NCBI GenBank assembly: GCA_903905065.1
Contig: CAIVEW010000050.1
Span: 86,609 to 150,608, forward strand
DNA length: 64,000 bases
From: an uncultured Bacteroidota bacterium
GTDB lineage: Bacteria; Bacteroidota; Bacteroidia; Chitinophagales; Chitinophagaceae
Direction of reading: 5' to 3'
Shown here: positions 24,827 to 33,250 of the stretch, piece by piece
Layout: the number at the start of each line of letters is the position of its first letter
Numbering within the stretch: position 1 is the first letter of the stretch
Translations under genes and position numbers: made by a program
The notes under the pieces: generated by a model
Seen by the model: the letters and a program-made list of their open reading frames with translations, nothing else
Told to the model about the DNA's origin: nothing
Databases searched by the model: none

Positions 24827-26341
24827 ATGCCTCATAAACCTGGTTTTAAGTTGTTCGCCGTTTGGGATAAGATCATAGCGCTTTTTTTTGCTGCAACTCT
24901 GGTCGTACTTAATGTTCTCCGCATTGTTAATATATCTATTACCTGCGATGAAAATGGGTATGGATGGAATGGCAGACTGGATAGCTACCGGGAGCTGTGG
25001 GAAGACAAATTCGGAAGTGCAAATAACCATATTTTACATTCACTTTTAAGGAAATTTTTTGTTGATAATTTCGGGAACACACTTTTTACTTTAAGGCTCG
25101 ACAGCCTGCTTGCCCAGGTGTCGTTTCTTATTTTTTCTTACCTGATATGCAGATTGATATTTAAGAACAGATGGTGGCAGCTCGGGGGCTACATCGTTCT
25201 CAATCTTGTAAGTCCGTTGATATTTGAATTCTGGGGGCTGAGCCGCGGTTATGGGCTTGCTTTGAGTTTTATGACGCTTAGTATCTTTTTTCTGTTGAAG
25301 TATAGTACTGATAAGAAAGCCGCTTTTCTGAGCTGGTCTTTTTTTTGTGCGATCTTGTCGGTGTACAGCAATTTTGGGTACATAAATTATTACGTTACCC
25401 TTTGCATTGTCGTTTTACTCCTGTTCCTGTTGTTCCCAGATAATAAACAGAAAGTGCGCTTCGTACAGGAATTATTGATAGTACTTGTTTCATCCGGAGT
25501 TCTGGCGCTACTAATTGTTGGGCCACTACAATATGTTTACCATAATGGAGAACTGGCATTCATGGGCAATGCCGGATTCTTGCAGGATACGGTGAGGTCT
25601 TTAGTGACATGGGGCCTGGCACTACCTGGCCCTGCTCGCGAGAAAGAGGTAAACGTTATTGTCTTGTCTGTCGTTGCATTGACTTTTTTTTTCGGGGTTT
25701 TTTGGTGCTACGTGTACTTGAAAAAATATCGTCACAAATCAGCAGCCGACCAGCGAATCGTTTATGGAGTGACGTTTTTTGCATTACTTATCCTGCCGGT
25801 GATACTACTTATTGGGCAACACCTTCTTTTCAACATCAATTATCTTACGGACAGGGCCGCGTTATTTTTTATAATACTGTTTACGCTGAATATTAGTTAC
25901 ATACTTTATCACATTAGTAGTATGGCTAAAGTGCCTGCGGTTGCAGCGTTTTTGAGTATCTTTTTGCTAACTGGGTACAATTATTGTTCGTGGGCAAACA
26001 TAAATACTACTATACTTTGGTATTTCAACGCTGGCGACCTGGCTGTGCTGAGAAGAATGAGTAACGCTACAAAAGGCAGAAACGAGAAACTGAAAGTGGG
26101 CATTTCGTGGTATTCAGAAACTGCATTCATCTATGATATAAAATATTACTTTCCCGATAAGTTTTATCCGGCTGTTGTCATTTCTCATCTACCGAAGGTT
26201 GACAGTTCTTTCGATTATTTCTATGTGGATCTAGAGGATCTTCAGAAGGTGCCCGGATGTTATGAACGCGATACAAGTTGTATTGGCGGCGGTTATGTGT
26301 TACTGAAACGAATAGCAAATTTACCCGCGGCTACCAAATAA
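24827..26341 (+). CDS. Polytopic membrane protein, possible GT-C glycosyltransferase
   Basis: The 504-residue protein has about ten to eleven hydrophobic spans and a short C-terminal soluble part. The first external loop holds an acidic motif (TCDENGYGW) and then NNHILHSLL, reminiscent of the D/E motif and the NNH element of GT-C fold glycosyltransferases that use polyprenyl-phosphate sugars. That assignment is tentative; no catalytic proof is seen. The C-terminus overlaps the convergent yggS gene by 21 bases. A TATATTAG at 24765 is a possible, imperfect -7 box. Confidence 0.6.
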   Translation: MPHKPGFKLFAVWDKIIALFFAATLVVLNVLRIVNISITCDENGYGWNGRLDSYRELWEDKFGSANNHILHSLLRKFFVDNFGNTLFTLRLDSLLAQVSFLIFSYLICRLIFKNRWWQLGGYIVLNLVSPLIFEFWGLSRGYGLALSFMTLSIFFLLKYSTDKKAAFLSWSFFCAILSVYSNFGYINYYVTLCIVVLLLFLLFPDNKQKVRFVQELLIVLVSSGVLALLIVGPLQYVYHNGELAFMGNAGFLQDTVRSLVTWGLALPGPAREKEVNVIVLSVVALTFFFGVFWCYVYLKKYRHKSAADQRIVYGVTFFALLILPVILLIGQHLLFNINYLTDRAALFFIILFTLNISYILYHISSMAKVPAVAAFLSIFLLTGYNYCSWANINTTILWYFNAGDLAVLRRMSNATKGRNEKLKVGISWYSETAFIYDIKYYFPDKFYPAVVISHLPKVDSSFDYFYVDLEDLQKVPGCYERDTSCIGGGYVLLKRIANLPAATK

Positions 26342-26992
26342 CATTCTCCCGATGCGAACCAATGTGCTGCCTTCCTCAATAGCTAATTGATAGTCGGCGC
26401 TCATGCCCATGGAGCAAATAGCGAACTGCGGCTGCCCGAGGAAGGAGGTGCCTGCAAGTAGATTGAAAAAATTCCGCATCCTAATAAATTCCGCACGTAC
26501 TTTTTCCTGATCATCGGTAAATGTGGACATGCCCATGAGGCCGCATATGCGCACATTTTTCAACGATTCCTTTTGGGCTTCGTAATAATCCAGCAGGGAT
26601 AGAATCTCCTTTTCATCCATGCCGAATTTTGTCTCTTCATCGGCAATGTGCAGTTGCAGCAGAACATCTATCGTCCGGTTATTTTTTAGCGCCTGTTTGT
26701 TGATCTCTACCAGTAGCTTGAAGCTGTCCACTGCGTGAATGAGATACACAAACGAGGCTATTTCTTTTACCTTATTGCTTTGTAAATGGCCGATATAGTG
26801 CCAGCGGATATCTTGCGGTAAAACCGCCTGTTTCTCCACTAATTCCTGGACATAGTTCTCCCCAAAATGTCTTTGCCCCAAATCGTAGAGTTCCTTTATA
26901 TCACTGGCTGGTTTTTTTTTGGATACCGCCACCAGGGTTACACCTTTACCAGCTAGTTCTTCGTGCAATTTTTCCCACGCTTGTTTATTCAT
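26321..26992 (-). CDS. yggS: PLP homeostasis protein, YggS family
   Basis: A cytosolic pyridoxal-phosphate-binding TIM-barrel protein that keeps the PLP pool balanced. The lysine that carries PLP is in LVAVSKKKPA near residue 25; other family marks are FGENYVQEL, WHYIGHLQSNK, GLMGMSTF and SMGMSADYQLAIEEGSTLVRIG with the phosphate-binding end. Length 223 is typical. Often given the names YggS, PROSC or PLPHP. It converges with the membrane protein gene and lies 92 bases downstream of panB on the same strand, without a clear terminator. Confidence 0.93.
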   Translation of the reverse strand: MNKQAWEKLHEELAGKGVTLVAVSKKKPASDIKELYDLGQRHFGENYVQELVEKQAVLPQDIRWHYIGHLQSNKVKEIASFVYLIHAVDSFKLLVEINKQALKNNRTIDVLLQLHIADEETKFGMDEKEILSLLDYYEAQKESLKNVRICGLMGMSTFTDDQEKVRAEFIRMRNFFNLLAGTSFLGQPQFAICSMGMSADYQLAIEEGSTLVRIGRMLFGSRG

Positions 26993-27084
26993 TGAGGCAG
27001 AACTATATTTTTATATTAAGTGTCTTCTCGAGATGAAGCCATTATTTCTCTGAGCAGCGAAATGCCGACTGTAACTGCCAGCCT

Positions 27085-27903
27085 CTAATATTGCTCCTTC
27101 TCGTTCGGGAAATCCCTGCTCTTAATGTCCTTTATATATTGCTTTGTAGCGCCGGATATTTCCTCATAAAGATTCAAATACCGACGAAGGAAGCGCGGAG
27201 AGAAATTTTTTGTAATGCCCAGCATATCATGCATTACCAGCACCTGCCCGTCTACACCACCGCCGGCACCTATGCCTATGACGGGTATTTTCAGCAGAGC
27301 AGACACTTCGGCGCCAAGTGCAGCCGGTATCTTTTCCAGCACAACAGAAAAACAACCGGCCTCTTGCAGCAATCGTGCATTTTTGAGCAACGTTTCTGCT
27401 TCTTCTTCTTCTTTCGCCCTTACCGTATAAGTGCCGAATTTATAAATAGATTGCGGAGTAAGCCCGAGATGCCCCATCACCGGTACACCTGCCCCAACTA
27501 TGCGCTTGATAGACTCGCACACTTCTTCGCCACCTTCCAGTTTAATGCCATGCGCCCCTGCTTCCTTCATGATACGTATGGCGGAGTGTAGCGCCTCTTT
27601 GCTGTTGCCCTGGTATGAACCGAATGGCAGATCCACGATCACCAGGCAGCGCTGGCAGGCACGCACCACACTTTGGGCATGGTATATCATCTGGTCAAGC
27701 GTGATGGGCAGGGTAGTCTCATGCCCCGCCATAACGTTGGAGGCCGAATCACCTACCAGTATCACATCAATACCCGCGTCGTCAAAAATGCGGGCCATAG
27801 AAAAGTCGTATGCCGTGAGCATGCTGATCTTTTCGCCATGCAGTTTCATTGATTGCAGCGTGTGTGTAGTAACGCGCTTTATTTCTCCCTGTGCTGTTGA
27901 CAT
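27085..27903 (-). CDS. panB: 3-methyl-2-oxobutanoate hydroxymethyltransferase
   Basis: PanB transfers a hydroxymethyl group from methylene-tetrahydrofolate to alpha-ketoisovalerate, the first step to pantothenate and CoA. Visible signatures: [36 protein letters not shown] with the metal-binding aspartate, [30 protein letters not shown] with the catalytic glutamate, and [18 protein letters not shown]. Length 272 is as expected. A 20-base perfect palindrome lies 22 bases upstream of the ATG. No panC or panD gene is adjacent. Confidence 0.97.
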   Translation of the reverse strand: MSTAQGEIKRVTTHTLQSMKLHGEKISMLTAYDFSMARIFDDAGIDVILVGDSASNVMAGHETTLPITLDQMIYHAQSVVRACQRCLVIVDLPFGSYQGNSKEALHSAIRIMKEAGAHGIKLEGGEEVCESIKRIVGAGVPVMGHLGLTPQSIYKFGTYTVRAKEEEEAETLLKNARLLQEAGCFSVVLEKIPAALGAEVSALLKIPVIGIGAGGGVDGQVLVMHDMLGITKNFSPRFLRRYLNLYEEISGATKQYIKDIKSRDFPNEKEQY

Positions 27904-27925
27904 AAATAAATTCCAATCCCCCTAA

Positions 27926-27945
27926 CCTGCCTGCCGGCAGGCAGG
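27926..27945. repeat. 20-base perfect palindrome, repeat family A
   Basis: CCTGCCTGCCGGCAGGCAGG is a perfect palindrome preceded by CCCCCTAACC. A degenerate version lies at 37889-37908 and a similar hairpin with the same CCCCCTAACC flank at 30749-30777. It lies directly upstream of panB, on the other side of its start. Confidence 0.7.
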
Positions 27946-28095
27946 AGTGGCTTTCCATGTTACTCAAATATGGTAAGCCTCTTGTGAGGGGATTTTTTTA
28001 TTGAAATGTAAAAGTAGTATTAGAATTTGAGTTTTGAGCTATGCCGGGATAAGAGTAGTCTATAGCCAATGCGAATTCTTATCAAGTATAACGGG

Positions 28096-28482
28096 TTATT
28101 CGGAATAATAAGCTCTCGACGTCACTCTGTCATTTTTCACCCAGCTAAGGGTAATGAAATCGGCTCCGTTTGATGTTTTCGAAAAGACAACCGTATATTC
28201 AATATCTCCTATTCTTATTAAAATATTGTCATCATGAGTGGTGGCGCCGCTGATGAGTTGCCATGTGGTTGTCACCGTTTTTTTATGGGAGTTTACGGGT
28301 ATTATGTCTGCCTTATGGTTTGTGTGGAAAACGAGGTTTGTGCTTTTCAGCCCATTCAATGTGCTTGTTTTTTCCACCCCGATCCACTTTTTTTCACTGG
28401 TGTGGGTCAAAGTGAAAGAAATGTCCTGTGCTTTAACCGCAATCGAAAAACAGATAAGTATTAAAGTTTGTATTAATTTCAT
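28096..28482 (-). CDS. Unknown exported protein
   Basis: The 128-residue product has a signal peptide (MKLIQTLILICFSIAVKAQ) and a mature domain of alternating beta-strand character, for example DISFTLTH, TTWQLISGATTHDDNILI and VVFSKTSNGADFITLSWV. No family recognised. The frame could extend to 28596, but the 38 extra residues are not signal-like, and a near-match -7 box (TATATTCG, minus strand, 28506-28499) sits between. Divergent from kup. Confidence 0.6.
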   Translation of the reverse strand: MKLIQTLILICFSIAVKAQDISFTLTHTSEKKWIGVEKTSTLNGLKSTNLVFHTNHKADIIPVNSHKKTVTTTWQLISGATTHDDNILIRIGDIEYTVVFSKTSNGADFITLSWVKNDRVTSRAYYSE

Positions 28483-28534
28483 GAGGCGCGCTTTTTTGCG
28501 AATATACTTTGCAATTACGTAATAAATAACAGAA

Positions 28535-28568
28535 TTTGATTTTTGGTCTGCGTTTTGGCCTAATTTTG
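28535..28568 (+). promoter_or_regulatory. Promoter of kup
   Basis: TAATTTTG (28561-28568) matches the -7 box and TTTG (28535-28538) the -33 element, 22 bases apart. The start codon follows 34 bases after the -7 box. Confidence 0.6.
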
Positions 28569-28602
28569 TAATTCCTTCCACAACTAATGACAACACAGGG
28601 TT

Positions 28603-30567
28603 TTGGCAAAAAATTTTAATAAGGCGACGGCGGCTGGTATTTTAATTGCGCTCGGTATTATTTACGGAGATATAGGCACCTCACCACTATATGTGATGAA
28701 CGCCATCTGTAACGGCAAGGAAATAAACGAGTTCCTGATCACGGGCGCCTTATCGTGCATCATATGGACGCTTACCCTGCAGACCACTGTCAAGTATGTG
28801 ATACTCACGCTGAGGGCAGATAATAAAGACGAAGGCGGTATTTTCTCGCTGTTTGCCTTAGTGCGCAGGCATGGCAAATGGACGGTATTCCCAGCAATGA
28901 TAGGTGGAGCAGCGCTGCTGGCAGATGGCATGATAACGCCGCCCATTTCCGTCACTTCCGCGATCGAAGGTCTGCGAAATATTCCGATTTTTGAACACAT
29001 CACAACACTGCACATCGTTTACATAGTTCTGGCGATCATCACGATATTGTTCTTCTTCCAGCAGTTTGGCACTACGTCCATTGGTAATGCTTTCGGTCCT
29101 ATCATGCTGGTTTGGTTCACAATGCTGGCTGTGCTTGGCCTGCACCAATTGGCTGTTGCGAACGACTGGCGGATATTCCGGGCACTCAATCCCTGGTGGG
29201 CCATAAAAGTGCTTACCATGTATCCCAAGGGGTTCTGGATATTGGGCGCCGTCTTTCTCTGTACCACCGGAGCGGAGGCACTGTACTCGGATCTGGGCCA
29301 CTGCGGGCGGGGCAATATCCGTGTATCGTGGGTGTTTGTTAAGACCTGCCTAATCCTTAATTACCTGGGGCAGGGGGCGTTCTTGCTGACCATAAAGCAT
29401 GAAGTATGGAACTCTGCGGTGAAGAACCCCTTTTATGAGCTTATGCCCAACTGGTTCATACTCCCGGGCATTATCATAGCTACTGTAGCAGCCATCATCG
29501 CCAGCCAGGCGCTTATATCGGGGTCGTTCACGCTGATCAGTGAGGCTATGAAGCTGAATTTATGGCCGAAGATGAAGATCAACTATCCTACTATAGAGCG
29601 CGGCCAGTCATTCATTCCGGGTATCAATCTACTGCTTTGGGTAGGGTGCAGCGCTATTACGATCTACTTCCAGAAGTCGTCCAACATGGAGGCTGCTTAC
29701 GGCTTGTCCATTACTATCTGCATGATCATGACTTCGTGCCTGTTTTCGTATTACCTGTTTGTGAGAAGGGTACCTATTATCTGGATAGCCACTTATCTTG
29801 CTGTATATCTTACAATAGAATTCTCGTTTTTGTGGGCCAACCTGATCGAGAAGTTTGTGGAGGGTGGGGTAGTGACGCTGGTAGTGGCTGGAGGACTCTT
29901 TATGACCATGATCGTCTGGTACAAATCGCGGAAGATCAAGAACCGCTATGTGGAGTTTGTGCGCCTTGATAACTATGTGCCCATTATCCAGGAACTAAGC
30001 AACGACAGTAGCATTACCAAGTATGCCACCCACCTAGTATACCTCACCAGCGCCAACAACCCCAAAGAAATAGAACACAAAGTTATCTACTCCATTCTGT
30101 ACCGGAAACCCAAGCGAGCCGACTTATACTGGTTTGTGCATGTGGACGTGCTGGACGACCCCTATACCACCGAGTACTCAGTTCACACCATTGTACCTAA
30201 TGAGATCATTCGCGTGGAATTCCGTCTTGGCTTCCGCGTAGACCACAGGATACAATATATGTTCCGAAAAGTAGTGGAGGAGATGGTGCAGAACAAGGAG
30301 GTGAATGTGGTGAGCCGCTACGAATCGCTGAGCAAGAACAATGTAGTGGGTGATTTCCGTTTTATTGTGATGGAGAAATTTCTTTCACGAGATAATGCCT
30401 TGCCTATGTGGGAGCGCCTCATGATGCGTGGCTACTTTATTCTCAAAAAAATAAGCCTTTCTGAAGAACGTGGTTTCGGGCTTGACCCATCTGATGTTAC
30501 CCTTGAAAAATATCCGATCATCGTTTCGGCGATACCGGATTATAATTTGAAGAGGATAGAGGAATAG
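28603..30567 (+). CDS. kup: Kup-family potassium uptake transporter
   Basis: A proton-coupled K+ symporter with twelve membrane spans and a cytosolic C-terminal domain. Family motifs are LGIIYGDIGTSPLYV in span 1, GGIFSLFALVRR, LLADGMITPPISV in the third span, and TGAEALYSDLGHCG. Length 654 is typical. The start is TTG: an in-frame TGA lies five codons upstream, and no ATG falls between, while the residues MAKNFNKATAAG suit a normal N-terminus. Transcribed from a promoter directly upstream. No other K+ gene is nearby. Confidence 0.93.
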   Translation: MAKNFNKATAAGILIALGIIYGDIGTSPLYVMNAICNGKEINEFLITGALSCIIWTLTLQTTVKYVILTLRADNKDEGGIFSLFALVRRHGKWTVFPAMIGGAALLADGMITPPISVTSAIEGLRNIPIFEHITTLHIVYIVLAIITILFFFQQFGTTSIGNAFGPIMLVWFTMLAVLGLHQLAVANDWRIFRALNPWWAIKVLTMYPKGFWILGAVFLCTTGAEALYSDLGHCGRGNIRVSWVFVKTCLILNYLGQGAFLLTIKHEVWNSAVKNPFYELMPNWFILPGIIIATVAAIIASQALISGSFTLISEAMKLNLWPKMKINYPTIERGQSFIPGINLLLWVGCSAITIYFQKSSNMEAAYGLSITICMIMTSCLFSYYLFVRRVPIIWIATYLAVYLTIEFSFLWANLIEKFVEGGVVTLVVAGGLFMTMIVWYKSRKIKNRYVEFVRLDNYVPIIQELSNDSSITKYATHLVYLTSANNPKEIEHKVIYSILYRKPKRADLYWFVHVDVLDDPYTTEYSVHTIVPNEIIRVEFRLGFRVDHRIQYMFRKVVEEMVQNKEVNVVSRYESLSKNNVVGDFRFIVMEKFLSRDNALPMWERLMMRGYFILKKISLSEERGFGLDPSDVTLEKYPIIVSAIPDYNLKRIEE

Positions 30568-30583
30568 TCCCGACCTCACCCCT

Positions 30584-30597
30584 GCCCCTAAAGGGGC
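30584..30597 (+). repeat. Short GC-rich hairpin after kup
   Basis: GCCCC/GGGGC around TAAA, followed by TTC, 17 bases after the kup stop. It looks like a shortened REP-type hairpin and may serve as a weak terminator. Confidence 0.4.
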
Positions 30598-30748
30598 TTC
30601 GCTTGCTAACATACTTTCGGTTTTACGATAAGATCATCCATTACTTAATTACCGCCAGCAAGAGAGAACTTTCCCTCATTTTGAGGAAGTAAAATAGCTG
30701 AAATGCATTCCTCGCTAATGTCATTCCAAAAGCCAAATAGATGGTACT

Positions 30749-30777
30749 CCTCCTGCCTACTGCAGGAGGTTAGGGGG
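30749..30777 (-). repeat. Hairpin of repeat family A overlapping the methyltransferase stop codon
   Basis: CCTCCTGC/GCAGGAGG (30749-30769, five-base loop) is flanked by GGTTAGGGGG (30768-30777), the complement of the CCCCCTAACC that flanks the palindrome at 27926. The TAA stop of the methyltransferase is inside this flank. Confidence 0.6.
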
Positions 30778-31300
30778 CAGAGGTTCTCACCATTTCCCAA
30801 AGCACAACTCCCACACTTACCGAAATATTCAGTGAGTGTTTTGCTCCCCATTGTGGTATCTCTATGCAGCCATCGGCTGCTGCAAGCACTTCGTCATTTA
30901 CTCCCGTCACTTCATTTCCAAAAACCAACGCGATTTTCTCCCGTTGCACATTCAGCTTTTCCAGCATGATGCTTTCATGAGCCTGCTCTACGGCAAGAAT
31001 TTTGTAGCCAGCTTCGCGCGCATCGGCCACGGCATCCATGGTGGTCGTAAAATTTTTCCATTTCACCGTCTCGGTTGCGCCAAGTGCAGTTTTTTGAATG
31101 TCGCGGTGGGGAGGGGCAGGCGTGTAGCCACAGAGGTACAGGGCTTCCACAGCAAATGCATCGCAGGTGCGGAAGATCGATCCAACGTTGTGCATGCTGC
31201 GTACATCGTCAAGTATCACTATTATGGAGTGTTTGCCGGAAGCGAGCATTTCTTCGGGGCTTTTACGGCCCAAGTCTTCCATTGTCTTTCGCTGAACCAA
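30770..31300 (-). CDS. SpoU/TrmH-family RNA 2'-O-ribose methyltransferase
   Basis: A knotted (SPOUT) methyltransferase using S-adenosylmethionine to methylate ribose in tRNA or rRNA. The three motifs are present: NVGSIFRTCDAF with the catalytic asparagine and arginine, LVFGNEVTGVNDEVL, and IPQWGAKHSLNISVSVGV. The 176-residue length matches the short TrmH-like class with no N-terminal substrate domain; the target nucleotide cannot be told. The last residues (TSAP and stop) are encoded by the flank of a repeat element. Minus-strand neighbours are the two barrel genes. Confidence 0.88.
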   Translation of the reverse strand: MVQRKTMEDLGRKSPEEMLASGKHSIIVILDDVRSMHNVGSIFRTCDAFAVEALYLCGYTPAPPHRDIQKTALGATETVKWKNFTTTMDAVADAREAGYKILAVEQAHESIMLEKLNVQREKIALVFGNEVTGVNDEVLAAADGCIEIPQWGAKHSLNISVSVGVVLWEMVRTSAP

Positions 31301-31346
31301 ATCTTTAGTGGATTTATGTATCCCGTGAATCCGGGGGGAGAAAAAA

Positions 31347-32123
31347 CTACATAGTTGAAGTTTTCAAGTCGGCTACTTTTTTCTTTATAATATCAGGGTT
31401 CTTTCCGAAGGGAGCTGTGAACCCTATACTGAATAACATAAGGTGAACTGTTTTGCCCTCGTTTCCGCTCTTACTGTAATCCGGGTTTATATAATTATCC
31501 GGGTAGTACTGGAACTTAAAAGATATGCCGTGTGGTATGGCAAAGCCTGCAAACACATATGCCATTACGGATGGAGTGGCCTTGCTGAACCATTCATTAA
31601 ATTTCGTTTTCTGGTTCCTGATCATAAATGATTTTTCTTTGTAGTTAATAGGCACATCCGCTCCGCCGCCGAAGAAAAAATACTCCCGCTTGTCTGCCAT
31701 ATTGCCTATTTTAATACCTATCGGCGCGCCTAGATTATAAGTGCGCTGCTTTATGGTTTCGTTGTTGTACGGTTTCTCGATAAAGCCAATGTTCTTAAGG
31801 TCCACTCCTGTATAAACGCCAAAGTGCCTGCCGAAGTTGAAATTGAATGTCAGCCCGAAGTTGATGATATAGGAAAACCGGAGCGTACCATAAGTCGTTT
31901 TAGAACCGATGGGAGCCCCAAGGACATTCGTATAGTCTTGTTGAATAGTAGCTGTCGAAAATATACCGGCATCAAGTGCAGTCCCAATGAAGAATTTACG
32001 TACGTAGGGGCGTGTTTTTACGGCTATACTGTCCTTTTCGGGCGCTGCAGAAATTCTTGCAGATGCCAAAGAAGCAATAAAGAATAAAATAAATAACTTG
32101 CTGATAAATAAATATCTTGTCAT
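31347..32123 (-). CDS. Outer-membrane beta-barrel protein, paralogue 1 of 2
   Basis: The 258-residue protein has a signal peptide (MTRYLFISKLFILFFIASLA) and amphipathic strands such as TLRFSYIINFGLTFNFNFG, GVYTGVDLKNIGF and FKFQYYPDNYINPDY, predicting an 8-10 stranded barrel. It is clearly related to the next gene (shared KNIGF, NLGAPIGIKIGNM, NYKEKSFMIRNQKT, NEWFS segments). The ATG at 32123 lies 14 bases after a perfect -7 box; the longer frame starting at 32153 would begin upstream of that promoter. Function unknown. Confidence 0.78.
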   Translation of the reverse strand: MTRYLFISKLFILFFIASLASARISAAPEKDSIAVKTRPYVRKFFIGTALDAGIFSTATIQQDYTNVLGAPIGSKTTYGTLRFSYIINFGLTFNFNFGRHFGVYTGVDLKNIGFIEKPYNNETIKQRTYNLGAPIGIKIGNMADKREYFFFGGGADVPINYKEKSFMIRNQKTKFNEWFSKATPSVMAYVFAGFAIPHGISFKFQYYPDNYINPDYSKSGNEGKTVHLMLFSIGFTAPFGKNPDIIKKKVADLKTSTM

Positions 32124-32137
32124 CGGTTTAATTTTGC

Positions 32138-32145
32138 CAAAGATA
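32138..32145 (-). promoter_or_regulatory. Promoter -7 box of barrel gene 1
   Basis: TATCTTTG on the minus strand, exact match, 14 bases before the ATG at 32123. Confidence 0.6.
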
Positions 32146-32212
32146 GGGAACAATACTTAAGCAATAATCGCGCCATCAAAGGCTTTGACAGCATCATGCC
32201 GCATCTAAGGCA

Positions 32213-33031
32213 CTAATTCAGCTTTCTTTGCCCGTTTGCTGTGGTCGTAGTGCCGGGAATCTGATGTCGCCGCCCTATTGGTATCCAATAACCCACGCTC
32301 AACACCAGCACATGTACGTCGTATCCGTAATTTGGCTCTAATCCTTGGTTGTCTTTGTAATTGGGGTTCAGAAAATTACCGGGATAGTACTGTAGTTTGA
32401 AAACCGCGCCGTCCTTCAGTGCTGCACCAATAAAGACATAGGGCATCAAAACCGGCGTGCGGTCGCTGAACCACTCATTGAAGCGCACTGTCTTCTGGTT
32501 CCTGACCAGGTATTGTTTCTGCTTGTAATTGATGGGCTTGTCAAGACCGCCGCCTATAAAGCCAAAGGGCTTTTTATCATCCATATTGCCGATCTTAATA
32601 CCAAGCGGGATTCCCACATTGTAGGAGCGGCGTTTTATCGTACTGTCGCCATAAGTAAAGTCATTGAATCCAATGTTCTTGATATCAATTCCAGTGAAGA
32701 CACCTACCGTTTGCGTAAGATTGAAGTTGAACGTAAGGCCGGTATTCAGAAACAGGGAAAAACGCACAGTGCCGACTGTATTAGTAGGCAGCTGACGGGT
32801 AAGATAAGAATAGGAGTGGTGGATAAATGCCGTGGAGAACATTGCGCCATCTACGTCTGTACCAATAAAAAATCTGCGCGCCGTAAAGGGTCTCTTTTTT
32901 TTGTGTTTTTTGTGCTTCTTCTTCTTTACGTTTTCCTTCCCGGTTTTATCACCTGCTTTCTCTTGCGCACCGGCAGTCATAGCTGCCACGCAGGAAAGAA
33001 ATAATAGTACCAGGAATAACCTTTTTCTCAT
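32213..33031 (-). CDS. Outer-membrane beta-barrel protein, paralogue 2 of 2
   Basis: The 272-residue paralogue has a signal peptide (MRKRLFLVLLFLSCVAAMTA, AGAQ), then a very basic linker (KKKKHKKHKKKRPF) absent from paralogue 1, then the same barrel strands. Shared motifs run in the same order: GVFTGIDIKNIGF, VGIPLGIKIGNM, NYKQKQYLVRNQKT, NEWFSDRTP, FKLQYYPGNFLNPNY. The ATG at 33031 is 13 bases downstream of a -7 box that excludes the longer frame to 33073. Each copy has its own promoter, so they need not be co-expressed. Confidence 0.78.
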   Translation of the reverse strand: MRKRLFLVLLFLSCVAAMTAGAQEKAGDKTGKENVKKKKHKKHKKKRPFTARRFFIGTDVDGAMFSTAFIHHSYSYLTRQLPTNTVGTVRFSLFLNTGLTFNFNLTQTVGVFTGIDIKNIGFNDFTYGDSTIKRRSYNVGIPLGIKIGNMDDKKPFGFIGGGLDKPINYKQKQYLVRNQKTVRFNEWFSDRTPVLMPYVFIGAALKDGAVFKLQYYPGNFLNPNYKDNQGLEPNYGYDVHVLVLSVGYWIPIGRRHQIPGTTTTANGQRKLN

Positions 33032-33044
33032 CGTATATTTTAAC

Positions 33045-33052
33045 CAAAGATA
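33045..33052 (-). promoter_or_regulatory. Promoter -7 box of barrel gene 2
   Basis: TATCTTTG on the minus strand, exact match, 13 bases before the ATG at 33031; same word and nearly the same spacing as in front of the paralogue. Confidence 0.6.
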
Positions 33053-33180
33053 AAAATTATGGGCAGAAATCAATAAGATAGTGCATGTTGCTTGCGTTAT
33101 CGTTTAAAGTCGACACAGTAAAACGGATGGAATCCAGATAAGAAAGATATTTATTACTGCAAAAATTGCCGGATATATGT

Positions 33181-33209
33181 TTTGGCATAAGTATTGACCA
33201 TTATCTTTG
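33181..33209 (+). promoter_or_regulatory. Promoter of lon
   Basis: TTTG (33181-33184) and TATCTTTG (33202-33209) are 17 bases apart, a full Bacteroidota promoter. It overlaps the first ATG of the long open frame (33194), which therefore cannot be the start; the ATG at 33251 is 41 bases downstream of the box. Confidence 0.65.
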
Positions 33210-33250
33210 CACCCCTTTGTTTAATATTAAATAGAGGTAACTTTGACATA

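Noticed and set aside
33194..33196. ATG at 33194 as the start of lon
   Set aside because: It overlaps the promoter; the ATG at 33251 gives a normal Lon N-terminus.
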